Origin: an uncultured Acidimicrobiales bacterium
GTDB taxonomy: Bacteria > Actinomycetota > Acidimicrobiia > Acidimicrobiales > Aldehydirespiratoraceae
DNA length: 64,000 nt
Direction: 5' to 3'
Assembly (NCBI GenBank): GCA_951812975.1
Contig: CATOTC010000006.1
Span: 58,844-122,843 of the forward strand
A program made the translations under genes and the position numbers. The notes under the pieces are model-generated. The model did not search any database and had not been told where the DNA came from. It saw only the letters and a program-made list of their open reading frames with translations. Shown one piece after another: positions 37,318 to 46,037 of the stretch. The number at the start of each line of letters is the position of its first letter. Positions within the stretch are counted from its first letter, which is position 1.

Positions 37318-38544
37318 ATGAGCGACGTCACGCCTGCCGAAGAAGACCTGCCTCTCATCATCTCTGTTGACGACCACGTGATGGAGCCGAAGGACCTCTG
37401 GCAGCAGCAGCTTCCGGCGAGCGTTAGAGACCGGGGCCCGAGGGTCGTACAGGAGCAGATCCGCCTCAAGTTCGAGGGGGGCCACTACGGCTTTGAACGC
37501 AACGACCCGAACGGGCAGATGTGCGACGTGTGGCTCTATGAGGACAGCGTCACGCCCACCGGTTTCCTCCACGGGCCCGCGGGTGTCCCCCGCGAGGAGC
37601 AGCGAAACGTGGCAGCCGTCTACGAGGACTTGCGACCGGGCACCTACCGACAGATCGACCGGCTTTCAGACATGGACCTGAACCATGTGGAAGCCGCTAT
37701 CAACTACCCCAACATCTTTCCCCGTTTCTGCGGGCAGGGGTTCTTGGAACGCGAGGACAAGGAGCTCGCACTCGAGTGTCTCAAGATCTACAACGACTGG
37801 ATCATCGACGACTGGGGCGGCGAAGCCGGCCGGGGCCGCCTGATTCCGCTGACGCTGGTTCCTTTGTGGGATCCGCAGATGTGCGCAGACGAGGTGCGGC
37901 GCTGTGCAGCCAAGGGGAGCTACGCGATCGCGTTCTCTGAGAATCCCTCGAAGTTGGGCTGCGCAACGATGTACAGCGGCGAATGGGACGTCCTGTGGCA
38001 GGCATGCGAGGAGACGGAGACCACCGTCTCGATGCATATCGGCTCCTCTTCGTCGATGCCTTCCACCTCGCCGGACGCGCCGTTGGCGACATCGATGTCC
38101 TTGTATGCCCAGAACGCCGAAGGCTCGATGGTCGACTGGGTCTTCTCGGGCACCCTCGAGCGGTTCAAGAAGATCAAGATCGCCTACGCCGAGAGCCAGG
38201 TGGGGTGGATGCCGTTCCAGATGGAACGGATGGACTCGGTGTTCCGGGAAGGCCGCGGCGGTGTCGGCGGCGAGGGACCGCTCCCCAGCGAGATCGTCAA
38301 GGGCCGGGTGTTCGGCTGCATTTTCGACGATCTGGTCGGCCTCAAACAGCGCGACGATGTCGGCATCGACCAGATCCTGTTCGAAACCGACTATCCGCAT
38401 TCCGACGGCACGTTCCCGCACTCCCGCAAAGTTGCGCACAGCATGTTCGCCGCTACCGGTATGAACGCCGAGGAGTGCTACAAGGTGATGCGCGGCAACG
38501 CCATCAATGCCTACGGACTGGAACGCTTCGGAATCACCGAATAG
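37318..38544 (+). CDS. Amidohydrolase-2 family metal-dependent hydrolase (paralogue 1)
   Basis: 408 residues of the ACMSD-like amidohydrolase_2 family. The metal-site start is ISVDDHVMEPKDLW, with HxxE rather than HxH. Other marks are MDLNHVEAAINYPN, the central histidine in VSMHIGSSSS, and the late FETDYPHSDGTFPHSR with the metal-binding aspartate/histidine. This subfamily is abundant in actinobacteria that degrade aromatics or steroids; no substrate is proven. It is clearly paralogous to the gene at 51463-52659. It starts 33 bases after the MenJ-like gene, on the same strand. Confidence 0.88.
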   Translation: MSDVTPAEEDLPLIISVDDHVMEPKDLWQQQLPASVRDRGPRVVQEQIRLKFEGGHYGFERNDPNGQMCDVWLYEDSVTPTGFLHGPAGVPREEQRNVAAVYEDLRPGTYRQIDRLSDMDLNHVEAAINYPNIFPRFCGQGFLEREDKELALECLKIYNDWIIDDWGGEAGRGRLIPLTLVPLWDPQMCADEVRRCAAKGSYAIAFSENPSKLGCATMYSGEWDVLWQACEETETTVSMHIGSSSSMPSTSPDAPLATSMSLYAQNAEGSMVDWVFSGTLERFKKIKIAYAESQVGWMPFQMERMDSVFREGRGGVGGEGPLPSEIVKGRVFGCIFDDLVGLKQRDDVGIDQILFETDYPHSDGTFPHSRKVAHSMFAATGMNAEECYKVMRGNAINAYGLERFGITE

Positions 38545-38574
38545 TCGTCGGCGACACAGCGCCCGACGCCGGCC

Positions 38575-39696
38575 CTACCCCAGCCCGAGAGCAGCGAGCG
38601 GATCGGTGAATTCGAGCCCCTGAGCTTCGGCTACATGCTGTTCGGTCAACAGTCCACGGTGGGTGTTCAAACCGTTGCGGAGGTGTTCGTCGTCGGCCAG
38701 TGCGCGCTCGAGGCCCTTGTCAGCCAATGCCAGAGTGAAGGGCAGCGTGGCGTTGTTGAGTGCGTGGGTGGATGTCTGGGGAACCGCCCCTGGCATGTTG
38801 GCAACGCAGTAGTGGACGACATCGTCGACAACGAAGGTCGGATCGGTGTGGGTTGTCGGCCTCGAGGTTGCGAAGCAGCCCCCCTGGTCGATGGCGACGT
38901 CAACGAGCACCGAACCGGGCTTCATCCGCTTGACCAGATGAGGCCCCACCAGTTTGGGAGCGGTTGCCCCCTTGACGAGCACAGCACCGATCACAAGGTC
39001 AGCAGCGAGCACCTGCTCTTCGAGGGAACTGCCCGTTGAGTAGAGGGTGACCAGGGCGGAACCGAAGCGGCGGGAGAGCCGGTTGAGGACTTCGAGGTTG
39101 CGGTCCAGCACGGTGACCTGTGAGCCCATGCCGATAGCCATCTCGATGGCGTTCTCGCCGACGACTCCCCCACCGAGCACGAGTGTGCGCGCCGGTGCGA
39201 CCCCGGGGACGCCGCCGAGGAGACGGCCCGAACCGCCGTTGGGGGCTTCGAGGCAACGGGCGCCCGCTTGGATGGACATGCGGCCTGCGACCTGCGACAT
39301 GGGCGCCAGAAGGGGCAGCCCTCCGTGACGGTCGGTGACGGTCTCATAGGCGATACAGCTAGCGCCGCTCGCAAGGAGTTCCTCGGTCTGTTCAGTGTCG
39401 GGAGCGAGATGGAGGTACGTGAACAGCAAATGGTCGGCCCCCAACCTGGCCCGTTCGACGGATTGGGGTTCCTTCACCTTGACGATCATCTCTGAGTTGG
39501 CGAAGACCGTCTCAGCGTCGGGGACGACTTGTGCTCCCGATGCCGTGTAGTCGGAGTCGGTGGCGCCGATGCCGGTCCCGGCGCCGCTTTGAACCAGCAC
39601 GCCGTGGCCGCGCATGGTCAACTCCCGCACGCTTGTGGGGGTCAGCCCCACCCGCCGCTCGGCGGTTTTGATCTCTGTGGGAACACCGACGCGCAT
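38575..39696 (-). CDS. ald: Alanine dehydrogenase
   Basis: 373 residues. It starts MRVGVPTEIKTAERRVGLTP, the hallmark pyruvate/arginine-binding N-terminus. The substrate lysine is in MIVKVKEPQ and the catalytic histidine in FTYLHLAPD. The NAD-binding motif is VLGGGVVGENAIEMAIGMG and VDVAIDQGGC is also typical. It interconverts L-alanine and pyruvate + ammonia with NAD. I use ATG 39696, which has GAGG upstream, rather than the open-frame TTG-side start at 39714. It is divergent from an AsnC-type regulator across a 148-base region with an inverted repeat. Confidence 0.95.
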   Translation of the reverse strand: MRVGVPTEIKTAERRVGLTPTSVRELTMRGHGVLVQSGAGTGIGATDSDYTASGAQVVPDAETVFANSEMIVKVKEPQSVERARLGADHLLFTYLHLAPDTEQTEELLASGASCIAYETVTDRHGGLPLLAPMSQVAGRMSIQAGARCLEAPNGGSGRLLGGVPGVAPARTLVLGGGVVGENAIEMAIGMGSQVTVLDRNLEVLNRLSRRFGSALVTLYSTGSSLEEQVLAADLVIGAVLVKGATAPKLVGPHLVKRMKPGSVLVDVAIDQGGCFATSRPTTHTDPTFVVDDVVHYCVANMPGAVPQTSTHALNNATLPFTLALADKGLERALADDEHLRNGLNTHRGLLTEQHVAEAQGLEFTDPLAALGLG

Positions 39697-39715
39697 TCTG
39701 CTACCTCTAAGCACA

Positions 39716-39752
39716 GAATACGCGTGCTCAGCGGGAAGGTGTGTGCGTATTC
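39716..39752. promoter_or_regulatory. Inverted repeat GAATACGC-N21-GCGTATTC between ald and its regulator
   Basis: Perfect 8-base arms lie at 39716-39723 and 39745-39752, centred about 38 bases upstream of the ald start. The spacing of about 29 bases between arm centres places them roughly three helical turns apart, as expected for a multimeric Lrp/AsnC regulator. A TATACT at 39779-39784 could be a -10 element for the regulator gene. The rest of the 148-base gap is relatively AT-rich, including two CAATAT boxes near 39776 and 39796. Confidence 0.55.
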
Positions 39753-39844
39753 AGGCTCTGAGTCGAGCTTTGGCGCAATATACTGTTGCATCGACCAATA
39801 TCAGTGAGTGATTATTGCTTGAACTGGTATATCAGGGAGGAAAC

Positions 39845-40315
39845 ATGTTGGATCAACTCGACGCGACGGACCGGGAGATCCTGGGAGTCCTGCAGGAGGA
39901 TGCCCGAATCACCAATGCAGCTCTGGCCGAGCAGGTCCACCTGTCGGCTTCGGCATGTTTGCGGCGAGTGCGTCGCCTTGAACAGATCGGGGTGGTCAAA
40001 GGGTACGTAGCAGTCCTCGACCGAAAGCTGATCGGGCGCGGCACCTCCGTCTTCGTCGAGATTGCCCTGACCAGTCAGCAGGAGGACCATCTCGACGCCT
40101 TCGAGGAGGCCGTTGCCGATGTCACAGAGATACTCAGCTGTCATTTGATGGCCGGCAACAGCGACTATCTCCTACATGTCGCGGCGACCGATGTCGCCGA
40201 CTACGAGCGGATCCACAAGGCCTACCTGGCAAGACTCCCCCACGTCGCCCAGCTGCGCTCCAGTTTCGCACTGCGGACGGTCTGCGATCGCAAGGCTCAC
40301 CGCTTCGACGACTGA
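39845..40315 (+). CDS. Lrp/AsnC-family transcriptional regulator (AldR-like)
   Basis: 156 residues. The N-terminal winged helix is LDATDREILGVLQEDARITNAALAEQ, followed by the recognition helix SACLRRVRRLEQIGVVKGY. The C-terminal RAM/ligand domain includes LSCHLMAGNSDYLLHVAATDVADYE. It probably senses alanine or another amino acid and controls the divergent ald gene. ATG 39845 with AGGGAGG at ideal spacing decides the start over the in-frame TTG 39815. Confidence 0.92.
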   Translation: MLDQLDATDREILGVLQEDARITNAALAEQVHLSASACLRRVRRLEQIGVVKGYVAVLDRKLIGRGTSVFVEIALTSQQEDHLDAFEEAVADVTEILSCHLMAGNSDYLLHVAATDVADYERIHKAYLARLPHVAQLRSSFALRTVCDRKAHRFDD

Positions 40316-40363
40316 AATCCGCGAAAGACGACCCATCGACAACTTATCCGCGAGACTCAGGCC

Positions 40364-43174
40364 ATGGCAGACACCCGATCAGGCTGCGCGAAGGCGGCTG
40401 TAACTGCAGCCGTCGTGCTTGTTGGAGCGATCTTCGGCCTGATCGGCGGTCTCTCCGGCTTCGTCTTCGGCGGTGTTCTGGCCTATGTGCTGCTGAGACA
40501 GGCTGATCTGCGGAGGCGGCTCAAGAGCGTCGAGGAAGCGCAGCGATGGGTGAACGGATCCTCGACTCCCGAACCTCCAGCCCCGGTCCCTCCGCCTTCG
40601 GTTCCATCTGCCGTTCCGCGCTCCTCCCTTCCGCCTCCACCAGCGCCGGTCCGAGAACCGGTACCGTTCGAAGCGCCTCCTGCTGCTCACGTTGCCCGCC
40701 CGCCGGCACCTCCTCAAAGCAGAGTCGAAGAGCCCAGCGCTCACCGAGGCGACGGTCGTCATGTTCAGGCCGAGCCAGTCGCGAAATCAGGCACGACGCT
40801 CGCAAGCACCCTCAAGACTTGGGTGACGACCGGCAATGTGCCCGTCAAGGTGGGAGTGCTGGTATCGCTGGTCGGACTCGGCTTTCTGATTCAGGAGGCC
40901 AACGAGCGAGGATTCATCACGCTCACGATCGAGATGGGCCTGATAGCGGTCGCGCTCTTCGGCCTGGCGCTGCTCGCCATAGGCTGGCGCCTGCGACGAA
41001 CGCACACGATCTATGGACTCAGTCTCCAGGGTGGCGGGATCGCTGCCCTCTATCTGACCACGTACGCAGCCTTCGCTGTGTACGACGTGATAGGGGCCTT
41101 ACCGGGAGGGTCGGCTGTTATTGCGATCACGGTCGGCGCGGGTGTCCTCGCCGTGCTGCAGGACGCACGCTCCTTGGCGGTCCTCGGGATCATCGGTGGG
41201 TTCCTCGCCCCGGTCCTGGTTTACACCCAGCCTGAAGACCATCTTGGCCTCTTCAGCTTCTATGCAGTGCTGAGCGCCGCGATTGTCGGAGTCGGCTGGT
41301 TCAAAGTCTGGCCCGAACTCAATCTTCTGGGGTTGGGCTTCACATTCGGGATCTCGGCCTTCTGGCTCTGGGACCGCTACTCGACTGACGACTGGGCTTC
41401 GACGCAGCCGTTGATTGCGATCCTCGTCCTGTTGTACATGGCGATACCGGTGCTCTTCGCTGTCCGCGAGGTTCCCGACATTGAGGATCCGTGGACCGCT
41501 CCCCTGGTGTTCGGAACGCCGTTCATGGGGTTCGGGCTGCAGTACTTGGCGATCGGCCACACTGAGTACGGTCTGGCGATCAGCGCGCTGGCGTTGGCTG
41601 TCGTGTTGGGCGCCCTGATGTTGATCGCCCGACGGCTGCACCCAGAGCGGGGTCGATTGGCGGAGGTCTACACGGGCCTGGCGGTGACGTTCTTGGCTCT
41701 CGCTGTCCCGTTCGCGCTCAACGCCCACTACACGTCGACGGTGTGGGCGACCCAGGGCCTCGTTGTGGTGTGGTTCTGCTGCCGTCGCCAACGGGTATTG
41801 GGCATCTACGGCGGCGTGTTGTTGCAGGCTCTGGCCGGACTGTCGTTCATAACGAATTTGGATTCGGGAGGTTCGGTCGATCTGGATCCTCTGAAGTTCG
41901 GTCTGTATCCGGAAGACACATCGCCGATTCTCAACGAGTACTTCCTGGGTGCCGCGGTGCTCGCTGTCGCGGGTCTGGTGTCGGGTTGGCTGCTTTACCG
42001 CAGCAGAGATCGTGCGAGTGTCGACGGCGCTGTGCCTCCAGCGGCGTTGGCCTGGGGTACTGGCTGGTGGATTCTCGGAGGGCTCTCCGAAATCGGTTTT
42101 CAGCTGGCGACTGGGCGTCTGTCGGCTTCGCTGGTCTTCGTCGTGGCTTCCTTCAGCACGGCGATGTTGCTGTCCCGTCGTTTGCGGTGGCCCCAACTCA
42201 ACACGTTGGGGCTCGGGATTCTTTTGGTCATGGCGGCGGTGCTGTTCATCTCGCTCGGTAATCAGTCCCATCCGCTCGGGTTGTACGGGTGGGCAGCCTG
42301 GCCGGTGGCGCTGATCGCCCACTACGGCTTCCTGCGCCTCCGTGAGAGCGAGTTCAGTTGGTTCGCTGCAGGGTGGCACGCCGGCGGTTATTGGCTGGCG
42401 GCCGTGCTGGTCGGAGTTGAGGTCTATTGGCAGGTCGATCGCTTCGCGGGCGGGGTGTGGCCGCTCGCGGCCGCTCTTGGCGCCGTGTTGCTGCTGGCGG
42501 CTGGAACCCTGTGGGGCAAGCGTTCCCCAGCCTGGCCGGTTGCAGCCCATTGGCGGGGTTATGTGTTGAACTGCGCCGGACCGGTCGTGCTGGTGCTGGC
42601 GGCGGTCGTGTTGGTGACACTGGTGGTCTTCGACGCGGACCCTTCGCCGCTGCCCTACTTGCCAGTGCTGAATCCGCTCAGTCTGTTGGCCTTGCTCCTA
42701 GTGGCGGTCGTGTTGAGGTGGAAGAGGCTGGCCGCTTCCTTTGAGGCTCACGTCTTTGAAGACTTGTCAGTCGCATCATGGGGGGCGGCGTTGGCCGCCG
42801 TGGGCGTGGTCGCGGTCACGATGGAAGCGGCGCGCAGTATCCACCATTGGCAGGACGTTCGGTGGGACTTGGAGTCGTTGGCGGCCTCTACAACACTGCA
42901 AGCTTCGCTGTCGGTGATCTGGGCTGTGATCGCGTTGGCCGGAATGGTCGCTGGTGTGCGCTTGAGTGACCGCCTCACATGGGTGGCGGGCGCCTCGTTC
43001 ATGGGCGTGGTGGTCGTCAAGCTGTTCCTCGTGGACCTCAGCAGTCTCACCGCGGTCAGCCGAGTCGTGTCGTTCCTGGGCGTCGGTGTCCTGCTGCTGA
43101 TTGTGGGCTATCTGGCCCCCGTACCTCCCGCCACACCCCGGGAGAATTCAGCAGAGCAACCTGCTGAGGAGTGA
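40364..43174 (+). CDS. DUF2339 polytopic membrane protein
   Basis: 936 residues. An N-terminal membrane helix (residues ~10-47) is followed by a short coiled segment and a Pro/Ala-rich linker (residues ~65-140). More than 20 hydrophobic segments then follow. The DUF2339 entry motif is VPVKVGVLVSLVGLGFLIQEA near residue 163, with GWRLRRTHTIYGLSLQGGGIA after it. The function of the family is unknown; roles in envelope or transport have been suggested only by topology. It starts 48 bases after the regulator and ends five bases from the convergent molybdoenzyme gene. Confidence 0.85.
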   Translation: MADTRSGCAKAAVTAAVVLVGAIFGLIGGLSGFVFGGVLAYVLLRQADLRRRLKSVEEAQRWVNGSSTPEPPAPVPPPSVPSAVPRSSLPPPPAPVREPVPFEAPPAAHVARPPAPPQSRVEEPSAHRGDGRHVQAEPVAKSGTTLASTLKTWVTTGNVPVKVGVLVSLVGLGFLIQEANERGFITLTIEMGLIAVALFGLALLAIGWRLRRTHTIYGLSLQGGGIAALYLTTYAAFAVYDVIGALPGGSAVIAITVGAGVLAVLQDARSLAVLGIIGGFLAPVLVYTQPEDHLGLFSFYAVLSAAIVGVGWFKVWPELNLLGLGFTFGISAFWLWDRYSTDDWASTQPLIAILVLLYMAIPVLFAVREVPDIEDPWTAPLVFGTPFMGFGLQYLAIGHTEYGLAISALALAVVLGALMLIARRLHPERGRLAEVYTGLAVTFLALAVPFALNAHYTSTVWATQGLVVVWFCCRRQRVLGIYGGVLLQALAGLSFITNLDSGGSVDLDPLKFGLYPEDTSPILNEYFLGAAVLAVAGLVSGWLLYRSRDRASVDGAVPPAALAWGTGWWILGGLSEIGFQLATGRLSASLVFVVASFSTAMLLSRRLRWPQLNTLGLGILLVMAAVLFISLGNQSHPLGLYGWAAWPVALIAHYGFLRLRESEFSWFAAGWHAGGYWLAAVLVGVEVYWQVDRFAGGVWPLAAALGAVLLLAAGTLWGKRSPAWPVAAHWRGYVLNCAGPVVLVLAAVVLVTLVVFDADPSPLPYLPVLNPLSLLALLLVAVVLRWKRLAASFEAHVFEDLSVASWGAALAAVGVVAVTMEAARSIHHWQDVRWDLESLAASTTLQASLSVIWAVIALAGMVAGVRLSDRLTWVAGASFMGVVVVKLFLVDLSSLTAVSRVVSFLGVGVLLLIVGYLAPVPPATPRENSAEQPAEE

Positions 43175-43179
43175 ACGAC

Positions 43180-46020
43180 TCAGGCGTCGGGAAGGTGGTA
43201 CATCTCAGCAGCGGGCTTGAGGGGGCGGGCGTACCACAGGGGGCGACGCAGGCCGCCCGGGCCTGGCGCTGGACGGGTCATCGAGAGCCACTCCCGGTAG
43301 GCCTCGCGGCTCTTGGCCGTGTCGACCACCACGTCTCCGTACTGGTCGCCGGGCTCAGCGGCGCTCACCCGGACTCGTTGGAGCCAGCACTGCATCCCTG
43401 AGATCGGGTCCGGCTGCACCGAGAAGGTCAGGTTCTGATGCACACCGGTGTCGTTCCACCAGATGCGTTGACTGTCGGGGTCGTCGGAGTCGAAGCGGCG
43501 AATCCCGTCGGTGCGGGTCAGCTTCCAGGACTGGCCGCCGTCACCGTTGTCGATGCGGTCGATCTCGGCTTTGCCGGTTCCCCACGAACGGGCCTTGTCC
43601 TCTTCGATCCGCCAGCGACCCATGTGATGCGAAGCTGCGACCACGCCCGGGCGGATTCCCTCGGTGCGCCAGGCCTGGATGACGAAATGGCCGATGCGGG
43701 TGGAGATGCGCACCAGTGCGTTCTCCGCGATTCCGAGTTTCTCGGCGTCGCTCGGGTGGATCCACAGGGGATGCCGGTGGCTGATCTCGTTGAGCCATTT
43801 CGAGTTCGCTGAGCGGGTGTGGATCAAGGTCGGTATCCGAAAGGTCGGCAGGAGGATCCGCTCGTTGCCTTCGATGTCGAGGTCCTGATGGTGGACATGG
43901 GACTTGATCCATGTGGGCGCGGCGTATTCGCGCCAACCCCAGTCGGCCAGCGTCGTCGAGAAGAGTTCCAGCTTCTTCGACGGTGTGGGAAAGCCCTCCT
44001 TGGCCTCTCCGTCGACCTCGACGGCCGGCGACCCCTCGCCGAGGCCTGCCAGGGTTATCTCGGCGAGGTGGGCGGGAGTGCCGTCCCAGGTGCCGATGGT
44101 TCCGGGTTTGCGGAACACCTGGTCCTCGCCCTTGACGCAGTCCGCGATGCCTTCGGCGCTGACGGTCCGCTCATAGGGCGTCACCATGTCGCCCGGGACT
44201 GCGAAAGCGCCGACGTCGCGCATGTATTCGAGCGGTGACTTGCCGGCCCCAGAAGCAGCTTCGGACAGCCCGGGCACCGACTCGGCAAACATGGTTCCGT
44301 AGTACTCGTCGACCGATATCGGTGTGCCGGGGTTGGTGTCGGATTCGAACCACTTGCGGATCCCCCTGGTGCCGTCGGGGTCGATGTGCCAGGAGAGGTC
44401 GATCCAGAACTCGTTCTCCTCGGACACCTCACCGGGGTTGAAGTCGCGGCTGCGCGAGTCCGGCCCGAGCGACTCGCCGCGGATCTCCGCGTAACGGCGC
44501 ATGACCGGTTGGCGAAATCCGATCCAGCGACCGTTGTGGGTCTCGAAGGAGGCCACGTCGTGCCGTTCGGTGCCCACGCCCATGGGCAGCACATAGTCGG
44601 CATACCAGGAGGTCTCGGACCAGGTGGGAGTGAGCGCAACATGGCAGCGCACCTTCGACTCGTCGGTCAGCGCCTCGAGCCAGCTGAATCCGTCGGGATT
44701 GGTCCAGACCGGATTGTAGACACGGCTGAAGTAGACGTCGAGGGTTCCGCGGCCCTCGTTGAGGAAGTGCGGCAGCAGGATCGACATCTCGTGGTACGAC
44801 AACGGATATTCCCGGGGCCAGGAGAGTTCGTTCCACTGGTGCAGCGGCGGCGAGCCCTTGGGCTGTGCCGGCTTGAACTTGTTCCAGCCGTTGCCGCTCG
44901 TCCCTCCGACAGTGGCCACCGAACCGGTCAAGACGTTGAGGAAGAACAGGCAGCGCGCGGTCTGCCAGCCGCCGAGGTTGCCGGCACCGGCCGCCCGCCA
45001 GTTGTGCGATGCGAACTTGGTCGGGTGCGCTCCGATGATCTCGGCGATCTCGCGCAGTTGCCCGCCGTCGACGCCACAGATCTCCTCGGCTGCTTGTGGG
45101 GTGTAGTCGGCGTAGGCGTCGAGCAGGGCGACTTCGAGCGATTCGAAATCCAACGGCAGGTCCGGACGGGTCTCGCGCAGGTAGGTCTCCCAGTTGACCC
45201 AACGGCGCACGAAATCGCGCTCCCAGGTGCCGTTCTCGATCAGCAGGCGGGCGATGGTCAACAGCAGGAAGGGTTCGGTGCCGGGCCAGGCCGCCAGCCA
45301 GTGGTCGGCTTTGGCGCCCGTGTTGGAGAGCCTCGGGTCGACGCAGATGACGGTGGCGCCCTTGCCCTGAGCCTCGATGATGCGTTGAGCGTGAGGGTTG
45401 AAATAGTGGCCGGCTTCGAGGTGCGACGAGATCAGGAAGATCACTTCGGCGTTGGCGAAGTCTGATGACGGGCGGTCGTGCCCCATCCACGACTGGTAGC
45501 CGATTCGAGCATTGGAGGAGCAGATGTTGGTGTGGCTGTTGTGCCCGTCCACACCCCACGACTTGAGTACCCGATCGGCGTATCCGTCCTCACCGGGCCG
45601 CCCGACGTGGTACATCACGGCGTTGTGACGGCCCTCGTCGAGGGAGGCAGCGATTCGGGTGCCTATGTCACTCAGCGCCTCATCCCAGGACACCCGTTCC
45701 CACTGCCCTGAACCTCGTGCGCCGACCCGACGCAGCGGGTAGAGGATGCGTTCGGTGTCGTTGACTTGATTGAGCGTTGCTGGGCCCTTGGCGCAGTTGC
45801 GACCCCGACTGGCCGGATGCAGAGGATTCCCCTCGATCTTGTCGATCTGGTTGGTCTCGTGGTTCACATGAGCGAGCAGTCCACACGCTGCCTCGCAGTT
45901 GAAACAGGTCGTGGGTACGAGGGTGTGGTGTTGTTCCACTCGGGTCGGCCAGGCCTTGGCGTCCAAAGAGGTGAAATCGTGCCACTCATCGTGGGGTGGG
46001 TACTGCTTGAGGTCGGTCAT
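43180..46020 (-). CDS. Molybdopterin bis-PGD oxidoreductase, catalytic subunit (DMSO reductase superfamily)
   Basis: 946 residues. An N-terminal [4Fe-4S] site is formed by Cys39, Cys42, Cys46 and Cys76 (CFNCEAACG ... NCAKGP). Cys167 in SHTNICSSNARI sits at the Mo-ligand position, as in thiosulfate/polysulfide reductases and formate dehydrogenases. Later blocks are VICVDPRLSNTGAKADHWL, TPTWSETSWYADYVLPMG and the C-terminal moco-dinucleotide domain (HPLWIHPSDAEKLGI). No twin-arginine signal is visible, so the active site probably faces the cytoplasm. It is 17 bases downstream of the fused FeS/NrfD gene. The substrate is unknown. Confidence 0.9.
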   Translation of the reverse strand: MTDLKQYPPHDEWHDFTSLDAKAWPTRVEQHHTLVPTTCFNCEAACGLLAHVNHETNQIDKIEGNPLHPASRGRNCAKGPATLNQVNDTERILYPLRRVGARGSGQWERVSWDEALSDIGTRIAASLDEGRHNAVMYHVGRPGEDGYADRVLKSWGVDGHNSHTNICSSNARIGYQSWMGHDRPSSDFANAEVIFLISSHLEAGHYFNPHAQRIIEAQGKGATVICVDPRLSNTGAKADHWLAAWPGTEPFLLLTIARLLIENGTWERDFVRRWVNWETYLRETRPDLPLDFESLEVALLDAYADYTPQAAEEICGVDGGQLREIAEIIGAHPTKFASHNWRAAGAGNLGGWQTARCLFFLNVLTGSVATVGGTSGNGWNKFKPAQPKGSPPLHQWNELSWPREYPLSYHEMSILLPHFLNEGRGTLDVYFSRVYNPVWTNPDGFSWLEALTDESKVRCHVALTPTWSETSWYADYVLPMGVGTERHDVASFETHNGRWIGFRQPVMRRYAEIRGESLGPDSRSRDFNPGEVSEENEFWIDLSWHIDPDGTRGIRKWFESDTNPGTPISVDEYYGTMFAESVPGLSEAASGAGKSPLEYMRDVGAFAVPGDMVTPYERTVSAEGIADCVKGEDQVFRKPGTIGTWDGTPAHLAEITLAGLGEGSPAVEVDGEAKEGFPTPSKKLELFSTTLADWGWREYAAPTWIKSHVHHQDLDIEGNERILLPTFRIPTLIHTRSANSKWLNEISHRHPLWIHPSDAEKLGIAENALVRISTRIGHFVIQAWRTEGIRPGVVAASHHMGRWRIEEDKARSWGTGKAEIDRIDNGDGGQSWKLTRTDGIRRFDSDDPDSQRIWWNDTGVHQNLTFSVQPDPISGMQCWLQRVRVSAAEPGDQYGDVVVDTAKSREAYREWLSMTRPAPGPGGLRRPLWYARPLKPAAEMYHLPDA

Positions 46021-46037
46021 AGCAATCGGCTCGGCCT

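Noticed and set aside
38545..38574. A short GC-rich hairpin between the amidohydrolase and ald stops as a bidirectional terminator
   Set aside because: Only five base pairs (GTCGG/CCGAC) can form and there is no U-tract, so it is not distinguishable from background in this GC-rich sequence.
41099..42550. A 483-codon minus-strand open frame inside the DUF2339 gene
   Set aside because: Its composition (Gln/Arg/His-rich, low complexity) is typical of the reverse frame of a hydrophobic membrane protein, and the sense frame is clearly coding.
43180..46020. Assignment of the molybdoenzyme as a formate dehydrogenase or nitrate reductase
   Set aside because: The Cys at the Mo-ligand position and the membrane partner fit several families. 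No substrate-specific residues could be assigned by eye, so no symbol is given.
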